Source of the DNA: Solanum dulcamara | Lineage: Eukaryota; Streptophyta; Magnoliopsida; Solanales; Solanaceae | Direction of reading: 5' to 3' | Length of the DNA: 64,000 nucleotides | NCBI RefSeq assembly: GCF_947179165.1 | Contig: NC_077245.1 | Span: forward strand, 45,905,286 to 45,969,285 | Part shown: positions 1 through 10,921 of the stretch, piece by piece | Position numbering within the stretch: the first letter of the stretch is position 1 | How the letters are laid out: each line of letters begins with the position of its first letter | The notes under the pieces: generated by a model | Database searches by the model: none | What the model was told of the DNA's origin: nothing | The model's input: the letters and a program-made list of their open reading frames with translations, nothing else | Program-made: the position numbers and the translations under genes

Positions 1-33
1 TAAATCAGTTGAAAGCTAATATAACAATCTTCA

Positions 34-545
34 ATGTATCAACCATAAATTTGTCGAATGGTCATGTATCAGTTATCAATGTATCAAATTCAAATATAAG
101 ATGAAAATTTATGTATCAGATTCTCATGTATCAAATTTTATTGCTTCTGATACATCTACAACAAAACACCTATAGTGCCTTGTACCAAATAATCATAAAT
201 CAATCCTGTCGCCCAATACGATTCCATCAATTTTGTATCGTTCATAACTCACCTCGGATTGCCAAACTCCAGAATGTCTCAGTAGAATCGAGATATTCAT
301 CTCGAATTGCTTGATGAATTTTGAATTTTGGATTGAAGTTCGGTACGATCCTATGTTCTATTTTTTGAAATTTTCAAGTCCCTCATAACTGTTACGCTTT
401 GTATGAGTTAATTTCTTCATTTAGCTAAGTAATTGACTGAAAGAAGGAAACTTAACTTGATTTATGTTACCTTTCCATAAAAAAATCAACAACATTAATT
501 ATTATGTATCAAAACGTGATGTATCAAACGTACTACTAATGTATC
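34..545. repeat. Cluster of TGTATCA motifs in AT-rich upstream DNA
   Basis: About eight direct copies of ATGTATCA lie near 34, 64, 79, 111, 126, 503, 519 and 538, with an inverted copy (TGATACAT) near 148. Spacing is irregular, so this is not a clean tandem array. It looks like a decayed repeat or MITE remnant next to the promoter of the plastid gene. The rest of 1-960 is AT-rich and shows no convincing coding sequence. Confidence 0.5.
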
Positions 546-1004
546 AGAAATCTAGAAAAAATTAGGAAAATCGGATAATTTTTTAAAAAGTAGAAATAAA
601 TTGTAATTGAGTTTTTTCATTATGGGATTTAGGTAAAATCTACTAATCTTTTTCATAAAAATACGGGAGCAAATATGACCCTTTCTTCCAAAGTAGTTTA
701 AGAAGCAAAATCAATTTTTTTTTTGACTTTGTGAAGTTAAAATAAGATAAATAAATTTAAAAGAAGAAAGAAAGAAGTTTTATATCCGCTTGTTTTAACT
801 TTCTCCTTTCTAGGCTTGTGCGGAAATAATAATCGTGTTTCCTCCATAGCCATAACTAGTTTGTATTTGTCATTATAACTCATTATTATCCATGAAAATA
901 TTTGTGGCCATTGAGGAATTCTCACACATACCCCACCCACAGAGGCACACCTACATTTACTCCATTGCTTCATCTCTCTCAATTTCCCCAATAAGACATA
1001 ACCA

Positions 1005-3386
1005 ATGGCCACCCTATCTCCTAAGTTAGCCACCGGCATTCTCCATTTTCAATCTCAGCACCGCAAACCGCCTTCTCTCCTCCCTACTAACTTCAATTCA
1101 TTGACAAGCAACAGCAACAGCTATAGTTTTAGTAGATGTAGCAATGTTAAGGTGAAGAAAGTAAAATGCAAGGCTACTGAGGTTTCGGTTGCAGAGGGGT
1201 CATCGGCGGCCAATTGGGTGCCTGTTGTTCCGCTGTCAGCACTGCCCAAAGGAGAGAGACGTGTTATCATACAAGATGGGGAAACTATACTCTTGCTTTG
1301 GTATAAAGATGACGTTTTTGCTATTGAAAATCGTTCTCCTGCTGAAGGTGCTTATAGTGAAGGGCTTCTTAATGCTAAGCTCACTCAGGTCCCTTCTTTT
1401 TTTCTCTTCCTTTCCTTTATGGCTTTACTTGGTTGCTTTCTAGCTCTTCTTTTGTATTAGTATTTCGTTCTGTGTGCCATTATTTAGTCCCCCTTTTTTG
1501 GGGGGGTGGGGGGAGGGGTTTAAAAATCAGTTCATGGATGCAAGATTTATGGGATGTAGGAGAGTAGTTATTTTGGGTTATAATTCCATTTGGTTGCTAT
1601 TTCTTTTCAATCAAAGAAACATTGTGATTAGACAAATTTCATTTCCTAAATGCTCCTCTATTAATGCTTTTTTTGTGAAATTCCTAAGAGAGTAAAGTTT
1701 TCTTCTTCCTCTTGTGATTATAGCCAATTCAAACACAATACTGCAGATATTGCTAAATATGTAGGTGTAGGGGGTTCTTTTTGTGCTACATCTGAGTGAT
1801 GTTGGTGCATGAATGCAAAAGCACTTTGATTCTGTACTCAGGAACTCAAGTTAGTGAGCTTACAAAGATTAGCCAATGGCTCTTGTCATTTCCATTGATT
1901 GAGCAGCTGTTGATGTTGGTTTCTGTATGTGTGCTATAGGGGAAGTGATGATTTCCTAAATGCCAATGACGGCAGCTTTCTTAGAAAAATAACTATTGCA
2001 AAACTAGTGGGTGTGTTTGGTAGGAAGGAAAATGTTTTCCACCGACAATGTTTGGTGGGTTTGAGTTTGTATTACTCACTTAGGACTTCACTTGAAATTA
2101 CAATTGATGCATGAGGGTATACATTTTGCCATTTACACAGTTAAAAAGGTTAAACTCTGTCTGCTGGTGAAGGGAGCAACTTCGGCACTGTGTAAATGTC
2201 ATGACATTACTAGCATTCTGTTCCAATAGAACTTTTCAGCCTAACAACAAGAACAACAAGCCCAGTATAATCCCACCATGTGGGGTCTGGGAGGGTAGAG
2301 TGTACGCAGACCATTATAAAATGTTCTGAATTTAGTAGAGGTTACAAATTCATGACAATACATACATGTTACTGAAAGTTACAAGAACAAATTGATTAGA
2401 CAACAGATGAAATAAGATATGGTATAAAAATGGCAAACCATTAATTCATTTCATTTACGTGGAGCTAGCTTCTGCTTGAACGATGAAATGCTACATTTTT
2501 GCAAGATTATATAACTAGCCAGTAGCCAGGATGTCAGCCTTTCCAACTTTTGTAGTTCGACTTAACATATGCTACTAAATTAAGAGGCTATTATAAGGTT
2601 TGCTTGTTTGAATGCACTTGCTGCTGCATAGAACTTCCTTTTCATGTTAATGTTAGAATTCTTATTATTAAATAATTTGATGTTATTCAAGATGTCTCTA
2701 TTACTGACTGCTATCTATTACTACGATCATGATGTTTCGTGCTTCACACATATTGTGCATTTCTCCATGCTGCATGAACATGCTGACAATATGTATATTC
2801 TTTCTGGATTCGATAATGTAAAATCCCATAAATCTCAAATTCCTACAGGATGGATGTATCGTGTGTCCTACAACAGGTAGCACATTTTATCTGCGAAATG
2901 GAGCAATCAAAGAATGGTATCCGAATAATCCTGTGCTGAGAGTCCTTACTCCTGTCTTGAGAAATTTGTTTGTTTATCCCGTTAAAACCGACGATGAGAA
3001 TATCTACATCAGCATGAGAGGTGGAAAAGTTGATGCGTCTGCAGAGATTGTTTTCAGTGGAAAGGCTCAACCTGGTGTAACAGCAACTGACGTTAATGTA
3101 GACGAGGTAATTGAACCAACTTAATCTTGCTTAGTTACTAACTTGTCCAATGGAGTAAATAACTCATTCTGATCTGATTTTTCTTATATGCATTTAGGTA
3201 AGAATGGTTATTGACGAGGGTCAAGAGGCCTTTGGGTTCACTGGAAGGAATGAACTGATAAATGGAAAAGCAGCAGTAATTGGTTTCCTGTTGCTGTTGG
3301 ATTTTGAACTCTTGACCGGGAAAGGTCTTCTCAAAGGAACAGGGTTCTTGGACTTCATTTACTCAGTTTCAGATGCTTTCAAATGA
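1005..3386 (+). CDS. PSB33: PSB33-like Rieske-domain thylakoid protein, three exons
   Basis: The coding exons are 1005-1388, 2849-3106 and 3198-3386, all joined in phase 0 with GT-AG introns, giving 276 residues. The start has a good plant context (AACCAATGGCC). The first 50 or so residues are rich in Ser, Asn and basic residues, like a chloroplast transit peptide. Residues about 65-190 form a Rieske-like fold; the block RVIIQDGETILLLWYKDDVF is typical of the family. A hydrophobic segment near the C-terminus (AAVIGFLLLLDFELLTGKG) fits one membrane span. I recognise it as the orthologue of Arabidopsis At1g71500 (PSB33, TEF5 in algae), a thylakoid protein that stabilises photosystem II and its antenna. 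The Rieske cluster ligands are missing: the first Cys-x-His is absent and the second box reads CPTT instead of CPxH, so it should not bind a 2Fe-2S cluster. This is the only intact host gene seen in the window. Confidence 0.93.
1389..2848 (+). other. Intron 1 of the PSB33-like gene
   Basis: It runs from CAG|gt at 1389 to ctacag at 2848 and separates two phase-0 exons. It is 1,460 bp long, T-rich, and holds a G tract near 1500-1517 and an Au-type SINE remnant near 2243. No other gene was seen inside it. Confidence 0.9.
2243..2316 (-). mobile_element. Au-type SINE fragment, 3' end
   Basis: The plus strand reads CAACAAGAACAACAAG, then a block with CCCAGTATAATCCCACCATG and a later GTACGCAGACC. 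Read in reverse this is the 3' end of a tRNA-derived Au-family SINE, which ends in a TTG-repeat tail and is common in Solanaceae introns. The tRNA-like head with its A and B boxes is not visible, so the copy is 5'-truncated and dead. It lies in intron 1 opposite to the host transcript. Family identity is from memory of the consensus. Confidence 0.75.
3107..3197 (+). other. Intron 2 of the PSB33-like gene
   Basis: A 91 bp intron with gtaatt at the donor and a T-rich stretch ending in catttag at the acceptor. The downstream exon opens with GTA AGA ATG, keeping the frame. Confidence 0.9.
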
Positions 3387-3811
3387 AACCATTTCGCTAA
3401 AGGAAAATTTTCCTACTAAGTCATACATAAATTCTTATTCCCCGTCCCTCTTTTTTTTTCTCCCTTTTACCATTTCTCTGACAAATTTGCTTTTGTTTAC
3501 AAAAAACCAAAACAAAGGAGGTTGATCTTTGTATATGTTGTCCAACTTTATAGATTAGTGAATTATATACACCTTTGAACAACATACTCATTGTTCCAGC
3601 GCAGAAATCCTTCTGTTTCTTCTGTAGTACTGCTATGCAGAGTTAAGCTTCTAACCAATGACAAGCAAAGTGAAGAATTTTAACACTATTTGGTAATCAG
3701 AAAGACAACTACAGGTAACCATTCATAGTGAGATTAGTAACTTTCAAAATAAGAGTTGTTAGTTGCAACAATTGATCAATAATAAGCAGTGTGAACCAGT
3801 TTTTACATTTT
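3387..3811 (+). other. Probable 3' UTR and downstream spacer
   Basis: AT-rich sequence follows the TGA stop at 3384-3386. It has T-rich runs at 3449-3480 and TTGTATATGTTG near 3529, compatible with plant poly(A) control elements, but the cleavage site cannot be placed. No second gene is seen here. Confidence 0.45.
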
Positions 3812-4030
3812 AAGGGGTTGTTTGGTAGGATGCATTAGGAGAAATGGTTTATGTATTATGTATGGTATTATTTAATATTATGTTTGGCAGGAATTTTGGC
3901 CTATGTATAAGCATAACTAATACATGAATTAGTTATACTCAATTTATACACCATAAATGGTATTATAGGGTGTATAACTAATACTTTCCGTTTGGTAGTA
4001 TTAGTAATACATAGAATTTAATAACATGAG
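3812..4030. mobile_element. MITE-like hairpin-forming segment
   Basis: The segment opens with GGGGTTGTTTGGTAGG and contains inverted copies of TTAGTTATAC (near 3949) and GTATAACTAA (near 3971), so it can fold into a hairpin. TTTGGTAG recurs near 3992. This AT-rich, TTTGGTA-bearing style is common for small non-autonomous DNA elements in Solanaceae promoters and 3' flanks. No clean terminal repeat or target duplication was found, so the superfamily is left open. Confidence 0.4.
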
Positions 4031-4287
4031 ATTAATATATGTAAAGACAAAAATACCCCTCAAATTCTTTTAGTTTTATATTTTCTATTTGTACTAGTAA
4101 AGTTATTTAAATAAATTAGCTTACAAATATTATTATTAAAGGGAGTTGTTTCTTGCTGATGATTGTCACGCTGCCTTGGTTCCTTTATATGTTAACAAAA
4201 TATTCTGACTTATTTATAAATTTGATGTCACTTATTTTGATCTTTCACTGAACAAGAAGTATCTCGATGCGGTAGAGGTTCATCTCA

Positions 4288-4861
4288 TGCCACAATTTTT
4301 TTTAATTTTATTGCAAAATTTAAAATTAGATAGTAAAAAATATGAATTTGGTAGTTGGCAAATTTCAATAACCAAAATATCACTATTTTTGTCAAATCAA
4401 ATCTCACCAATAAATCTACCAAAATTTAAAATATTTGTTTCTTCATGATGTCACCGATGACATCATAGAGATAATTTTTTTCTATAAATAGAGCACTCTT
4501 GCACATTTGTAAGAACACACCAAGATAGAGAGAAAAAATAATATTAGAGAGCAAAGTGAGGTATACCATAGACTAAGAAAATAGTTTGTGAAAAAATAGA
4601 GTGTGGACGATATTTTGGGAATGTGGAAAATCAAAAGAGTATTATTCCTTTTGAGTGCGTTGTGGTCATTTTAAATATTGTAATCATGACTACCTATAGT
4701 AAAATTCCTTACTATAGTGATACCAGTTGTTCCTATTGGCCCCGTGATTTTTCCTTATTTATAAGAGTTTTCACGTAAAATTCTTGGTGTCATTGTTTTC
4801 CCATTTTGTTTCCATTATTTTGACTATATATATTCTTTTGTTAATCCGCATTTTGTCAACA
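4288..4861 (+). mobile_element. 5' LTR of the outermost Ty1/copia element
   Basis: The right end is well placed: TTTTGTCAACA is followed directly by a primer-binding site. A TATA-like TCTATAAATAGAG lies near 4480, followed by sequence suited to a transcript start. The left end is only a guess, at TGCCACAATT near 4288, because the 3' LTR lies outside the window and cannot be compared. Confidence 0.6.
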
Positions 4862-4864
4862 AAC

Positions 4865-4876
4865 TGATATCAAAGC
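4865..4876 (+). promoter_or_regulatory. Copia primer-binding site (initiator tRNA-Met)
   Basis: TGATATCAAAGC matches TGGTATCAGAGC, the complement of the 3' end of initiator tRNA-Met, at 10 of 12 positions. It starts three bases after the LTR end. Both mismatches are G-to-A, in keeping with decay of a methylated repeat. Confidence 0.75.
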
Positions 4877-4975
4877 AAGGTTTATCTTAATATGCTCTGT
4901 GGTTGCAGCACGACCTGAACTTACACATTTGAAAAGATTTATTTTGGTTTGCAATAACTATATATTTTGGGGAAA

Positions 4976-5817
4976 ATGATGAAACCCAACACAAGTAGAA
5001 TGATTACTTTGAATGATGTTAATTATGCCATTTGAAAGGGGAAAATGAAAGATTTGTTGTATGTCATGAATTTTTATCAATCAGTATTTACCACTATAAA
5101 GCCTGATAACAAAATAGATAGAGTGTGAAATTTGTTGCACAAACAGAATTGTGGATTTATTAGGCAATGGATTGACCATAATGTGTTGAACCATATTTGT
5201 GGAGAGACACGTGCCCGTACCCTATAGAAGCATTTTGAAACCTTGTGTGATCAGAAGACTGGGAACAACAAAATATTCTTAATAAAACAGATGCTAAGTT
5301 TAAAATATCATGATGGTTCTCCGATGATAGATCATCTAAATAATTTTCAGGGGATCATGAACCTGGTATTTGCTATGCACATCAAATTTGATGAAGAAGT
5401 TCAAGGTTTGCCTCTACTTAGTTCCCTATAGACTCTTGGGGAATATTTAGAACTTCATTGTCAAATTCTGCTCCGGATGGTGTGATCTCTATGGATTTCA
5501 CAAAAATCGGCATCTTGAACGATGAGATGAGAAGAAAATATCAAGGTTCTTCTACATCGGATGTCATGGTAACTGAATTCAGGGGGAGAAACAAAAATCG
5601 TGATTCTCAAAATAGAGAACATAACAGAAGCAAATCTAAAGGTTGACTTAAGTATATTGAGTGCTATCATTATGGCATGAAAGGGCACACAAAGAAGTTT
5701 TGCCAAAAATTAAAGAGGGAGAAGAAAGACAAAAAGGAAAATAAAGAAGATGGCAATGAAAATTTTCTAGCCAGTGTCACCTCCGAAGATTTGTTACAAC
5801 CATTGATGCAGATTTGA
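4976..5817 (+). pseudogene. Copia gag, broken
   Basis: The frame opens at 4976 with a Met-Met and resembles the copia gag N-terminus (MITLNDVNYAI), but a TGA replaces the expected Trp at 5033. More stops occur near 5126, 5160, 5224 and 5429. Longer open stretches at 5243-5431 and 5458-5646 carry gag-like sequence (HDGSPMIDHLNNFQGIMNLV). The nucleocapsid zinc knuckle near 5662 reads CYHYGMKGHTKKFC, so the second Cys of CX2CX4HX4C has become Tyr. The gene is dead. It is continuous with the protease region that follows. Confidence 0.85.
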
Positions 5818-6509
5818 TAAATATTGCTTGTGATGAGTCAAGTTAGGTTGTGGATAGTGCAGCATCTCACGTGACATCAAGTAAGGATTTTTGTTTCTCT
5901 TCCTGTACTCCTGATGACTTTGGGACCGTAAATATGGGTAATGAGACAATATCTAGCGTTGTTGGTTTTGGTACAATTCATTTAGAAGCTAGTATTGAAA
6001 CTAAACTAGTTTTGAACAATGTAAAACATGCACCTGATGTTCATTTACACCTTATTTCTGTTGGTGTTCTAGATGATGAAAGACATGTTAGTATCAATGA
6101 TGGTGGAAAATGGAAACTCATTAAGGGTTTCTTGGTTGTGTCTAGTGTTAACAAACGTCGTGGTCTATATTGGACTACGGCTTCTACTTGTGCCAATATG
6201 GTGAATGCAATTGTGAGCAATAACTTTTCAACTTTATGACATAAGAGGCTTAGCCACATCAATGATAAATGACTTAATGTTATAGCCAAGAAGAAATTGT
6301 TTTCAGATTTCCAAAGTGCTAAATTAGAAAAGTGTGAGCACTACTTGGCTGAAAAATAAAATAGAGTTTCCTTTAAGTCTAATCCTTTAAGAAAGACAAG
6401 ATTGTGTTAGTGCACTCTAATTTATGCATTCCAATGAAGACAAGGACTCTGGGTGGTCACTCTACTTTTTCACTTTCATTGATAACTGCTCAAGAAAGCT
6501 TTGGGTCAA
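5818..6509 (+). pseudogene. Copia protease and start of integrase, cut by element A
   Basis: The segment 5850-6239 is open and resembles copia protease. Its active site reads DSAAS where functional copies have DSGAS, so the catalytic Gly is lost. After 6239 the integrase zinc-binding region (HKRLSHIN ... KCEHY) is recognisable, with stops and a Cys-to-Tyr change in the last ligand. The coding stops at 6509, inside the codons for Trp-Val at the start of the integrase core, where element A is inserted. The frame picks up at 35074. Confidence 0.85.
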
Positions 6510-6536
6510 TGTCATGACCCAAGACTAGAGCCTAGA

Positions 6537-8707
6537 TGTCATGATCCTACCTAAGACCTAGTCGTAACACGACGGTCAAAACCTTAAAGGGCTCCATCCA
6601 AGCCTTTTGACAATCATAAAGTACTCATAAGGTAAAGTAAGTGCGGAAAATAATCATAAGAAAGAGTCTAAATCATGAATCATAATGAGTATGAGAATGT
6701 GACAACATAGACTCTAAACATATGTCCAACAAATGCCTCTACTAAATAAAAATGGCTGGGCTAAGATATGTCCCTAGATCACCTTCAATATGAAAGAAAT
6801 AAATGTCTTTGAAAGAAGAAAAGAGCAACTCATAACTAGTCCCCGGTAGATGAGTACTCACCAAACACTTAGTCGATATGAACTCTACTAGCCACGTGTG
6901 ATAGGAACGTGATTCTCAACCCCTACATTATGAAACAACTAGGAAACATTATTCGTTACTATTTTGAATTTACTAAGTATGAGGGCATGACATGCAATGT
7001 AAATGATAAGATGCAATGATCAATTAAAGTACATGTGAAGAATAGATAAGTAAAGTCATGAGAGAATCATAATGATCAAAGCAATTGAGAAGCATAGTTG
7101 AGATCATGAAAGTACATAAGAGGTCATACATATATCGGATAGAACCATAACCGACAATAAGACCATGCGAGTTACATCATGAAATCTTGATGTCTCCCCA
7201 TACAATGAAAGAAAGGGGAATCTACTTTCCAAGGGACTCTACTTGCTAAGGTAGACTCTACCCCACTAGGCGGGTCATGTACATACTCTATATGTGGATC
7301 CACTAGCTAAGCCATAAGACAATCTATGGTGGCACGTAGTTTAAGAGACTTGAGGATGCTACTAAAGCTTTTGATAGGGCCCCCACCTCACTTGGTACTA
7401 AGTCAAATCCCACGAAATACATAACATTGTAAACATACTTAGCATATATCATAACTTGTTCATAAACTTCATGCTTCATAGAATAACTCATTTCATAACA
7501 TAATTGCAATGTGAGTATTGTCCTTTCATCATTACAAATCATACTTGCATAATTCATATAGTTAGGTCCTAGGTCACCGCATAGGGCCTAAGTCACCTTT
7601 CTTCATAACTTGCATAAAATTCATATCTTGAACATACTTGTAATTCATGATCATAATTCATACTTGAATTTAAAGTAAAACTCATATACATAGTCAATTT
7701 GAATGAAAATCATGATAACACCTTGAAATCATTGGATTCATAATAATACTTTATATTATCATCATAGAAAATAGGCTTCATGCATGGACAATCATAATTC
7801 AATTTAAAATCATATAACTCATGAAGAAACATACTTATAATGATCATCTATAATGATTAAAATATAATTTAAACAACCCAATAAAATTTGTAAAACTAGG
7901 GTAACAAACCCAATTGAAATTCATGAGATTTTGAGTAGAAACCTTGTGACTCCATGGGTAAAAGGGACCTATGGATCAATCCCTACATACCCTGATTGAA
8001 TTTGACCTTAGAATTGAAAAACGATACTTTTTCTTGAAGAAACCTTAGCCAAACTTGATGAAGAAGATGAACCCTTGAATGAGCCTTGAGAGAAAAGTCT
8101 TAAAGTTGATTGGGAATTAATGAGGGAAAAGAATAGATTTTGGAGTATTTAGGATATTTTCGTAATGAATCTAGTCCTAAAAACGTCCACATACATTAAT
8201 GAAAGAATAGGGAATGACTAAAATACCCCGTGATGATTTCCTTGGACTTGAAGATTTAGGATTACAGGGGAGGAGTTTTAGAACTTCCTCCATGGAACCC
8301 CTTCACGATTCGTGGAGGACATCATGACTCGTGAAGCATGGGTGTGGAACAGGCCCCGTAGAAGTAACCACCACAAAACCCCCCATGGTTCGTGAAGAGC
8401 TACAAGGACCGTGGTGGCCAACTGTGATCCTAGACTTGGAGTCATGTTCTGAGGTGTCAGGGGAGGGGTCAACACAGAGGGCTTCACGATCCGTGGTGCT
8501 CATCACATTCTGTTGTGCTTTGTCATGGACCTCACCCTGCAGGACTGAGCCTGAGGGTTACCACCATAGTGCTCACCACGGTCTGTGGTGCCTACCATGG
8601 CCTGTGATGGCCTTCCATGGTCATAACCTGGAGCTAAAATTCCATGTTTTTAGAATTTCCATGCTTTGATCCTCGATTTCCGACTTTCCAAATTTTAGGG
8701 TCTTACA
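6537..8707 (-). mobile_element. Solo LTR inserted in the left LTR of element A
   Basis: It begins TGTCATGATCC and ends AGGGTCTTACA, 2,171 bp, flanked by ctaga (6532-6536) and ttaga (8708-8712). Its left part resembles the family C LTR read backwards (compare 54285 onward). Its right part (8280-8620) has the CACGG/CCGTGG repeats of family B, so it is a relative or mosaic of both. There is no internal domain, as expected after recombination between two LTRs. Open stretches within it (for example 8331-8669) are chance frames across the repeats. Confidence 0.8.
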
Positions 8708-10379
8708 TTAGATGTGACATGGCTAATGAGACACCTAGAGTTACCTTACCTCTTAGAATTCATTTAGATTTTCATGGATAATGACATAAACAATACAATA
8801 AAAAGGGAAACATGACTAAGAGGAATATCATAGAATAAGAGTCAATAACAACCTCAAATTATCATCTATTTTTCCAACAATACCTCTATATATTTAGACT
8901 TGGCGGGGGCTAAGATATGTCCCTAGCTCACCCTCAATCAAAATTTAAAAAGTACCATGAAATGTATTCAAAAGTCTTTACATATTATAAGCTAGAAAAG
9001 GAAAGGAACGTTGTTCTCGAAACATGGGAACTCACCAAAATAATAGCCTTCAACGAAATCAACTAATCATGTGGAGGTGAATGTAGAGCAACCCCGGTCC
9101 CTACATGGTGATATCATTTAGGCAAAAGAGTATGCGTTAGTACTTTGAATGTACTAAGTATGTAGACATGCAATTTAATGAAAACGTTAAAGCATGATAA
9201 GATAAAATACATAAGTAGATGCATGAATAAGAAATCAACATAAAAAATATTAAAATGTTCATTTTATGTGAAGATGATCGTAACCGACATTTAAGATCTG
9301 TGAGCTATTACATAAAATCCAACATAACCCCCTACATTGGCACGGAAAGATTACTTTCCTAGTAGAACTCCATCAACTTCCTTCATTTCTTTAATATTTA
9401 GGGCTATTTGTGGATCCACTAGCCTAAACTTGCAAGGGCTCCTATGTTGGCGCATAGTTAATGAGACAAGGGGTTTCTAGTTGGATTCCCTTACTGAATC
9501 CCACCTCAATACCCCATGCGGTGCTAAGTTAATCCCACGGAATAGTTTAATATAACATAAGAACATAATCATTTACATAGCTTTAAATCATCAAAGCATA
9601 ATTAGGTAGAATAGCTCATTAAAACTCTTCTTTGATTCACACAAGTGAGAATTGACCTTTCACAAGTGGAATACATCATTTCGTCATTTTTTCATTTCAT
9701 AAGACTCCTTTGATCATAGAAATTTACTTTCATAAACATTCATTTTGTAGTGAAAGCTTTCAATTCAAACTTCATTGAAACATAGTGAAACCAGGTGGGT
9801 TCTACTTAATTCAACTTTCAAATAGTTAACATCAATGATAGAATGCATGGGAATAATAGAATAAATCAATTAAGACATCTTTAAAACAACCCACCAATAC
9901 ACTTCAAAACTCCTTTCATGCTTTCATATAAGAACCTTTGATAAATCAACCACTTCATGAAATTTAGAGTCAATATAAACTAAAATAAATCAACTTCAAA
10001 TATTCAAGAATCTATACATTTGAAATCATAATGTGAAAACTCACAAAATTCATCATTTGAAATGAGCCATTAGGTTTAGAAAAATACGTGGGCTCCATGG
10101 GTGGAAGAACTCATGAATGATACCCATATACCTTGGGGAATAAAGTCCTAATGTAACTTTGAAAATAAAGACTTGAAGATCTTGAAGTAGAACCTTAGAC
10201 TTGGAAGATGAAACACTTGGGAGAACTTGAGAGGAAATATTTTTGTGTGTTTGACTCTAAGTGTGAGAATGAGGGATTTGGGATAACTTAGGGTCCTTAG
10301 AAAGGGTCAATTTAGTCCCCAAAATGGCCATACCTTGATGTTAAAATATGGGAAAGGACTAAATATCCCTCTTAAAAAC

Positions 10380-10870
10380 TAGTCGGACTGACTCTACGAG
10401 TGGTCCCTATAAATCGTAGAAGGATCTAGGAGTCGTAGGAATGACTCGTCTAGTAGGGTATAAGGAAGACCCTAAGAACTGACCCTCAGGACTTCTTCTA
10501 CGACTTGTAGAAGAAATACCTTATGAGTTGTAGACTCTTCTACGAATCGTAGAAGGGACTCATCCTATAGGGTCTAAGAAAGACCCTGAAGACTGACCCT
10601 CAGAAGTTTCTCTATGACACATTTCTACGAGTCGTAGACTTGATGATGAGTTGTAGACTCGAGTCATCTTGCAGGGGTTGGAAAACCAGCAAATCAATGT
10701 CTCTGAAGTTTCTTGATTAGCCATTTCTATGATTCATCTAAACTTTTATGAGTCGTAACATAGACTTATAGACCCACTCCTTCCCTTATCAAAATGGATA
10801 ACCTCAACCTCAGTCCTATAAGTCACTCCTACAACTCGTAGACTGAGTCATAGGAGCTCATTCGGTCCAT
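10380..10870. repeat. Near-palindrome array (CTACGAGTCGTAG type) in LTR A
   Basis: Many variants of TCTACGAGTCGTAGA and GACTCGTAGAA occur in both orientations at irregular spacing. The same array recurs in other A LTR copies at 29960-30450, 34570-35010 and 51118-51180. In element orientation it lies just inside the start of the LTR, that is in U3. Confidence 0.8.
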
Positions 10871-10921
10871 TTTCCAAATTTTGGTCCTTTATTTCGACTC
10901 TTCAACTTGCGGGGTCTTAAA

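Larger units (their letters stand above)
6510..10921 (-). mobile_element. Left LTR of element A (its 3' LTR), split by a solo LTR
   Basis: The LTR consists of 6510-6536 and about 8713-10921, roughly 2.24 kb once the insertion is removed. The right end GGGGTCTTAAAA is a mutated form of GGGGTCTTACA. Just inside, the minus strand has an AAGGGGGAG purine tract (10926-10936), the expected polypurine tract. The stretch 10380-10870 is packed with near-palindromes of CTACGAGTCGTAG. Confidence 0.8.

Noticed and set aside
1189..1443. Second open frame overlapping exon 1
   Set aside because: An out-of-frame shadow of the conserved Rieske-like exon.
1929..2114. Possible extra exon in intron 1 of the PSB33-like gene
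   Set aside because: Exons 1 and 2 join in phase at the expected family position; nothing in this stretch resembles the protein.
8331..8669. Open frame of 112 codons in the solo LTR, and shorter ones on the other strand
   Set aside because: It runs across CACGG/CCGTGG palindromes, which lack stops in several frames; no family resemblance.
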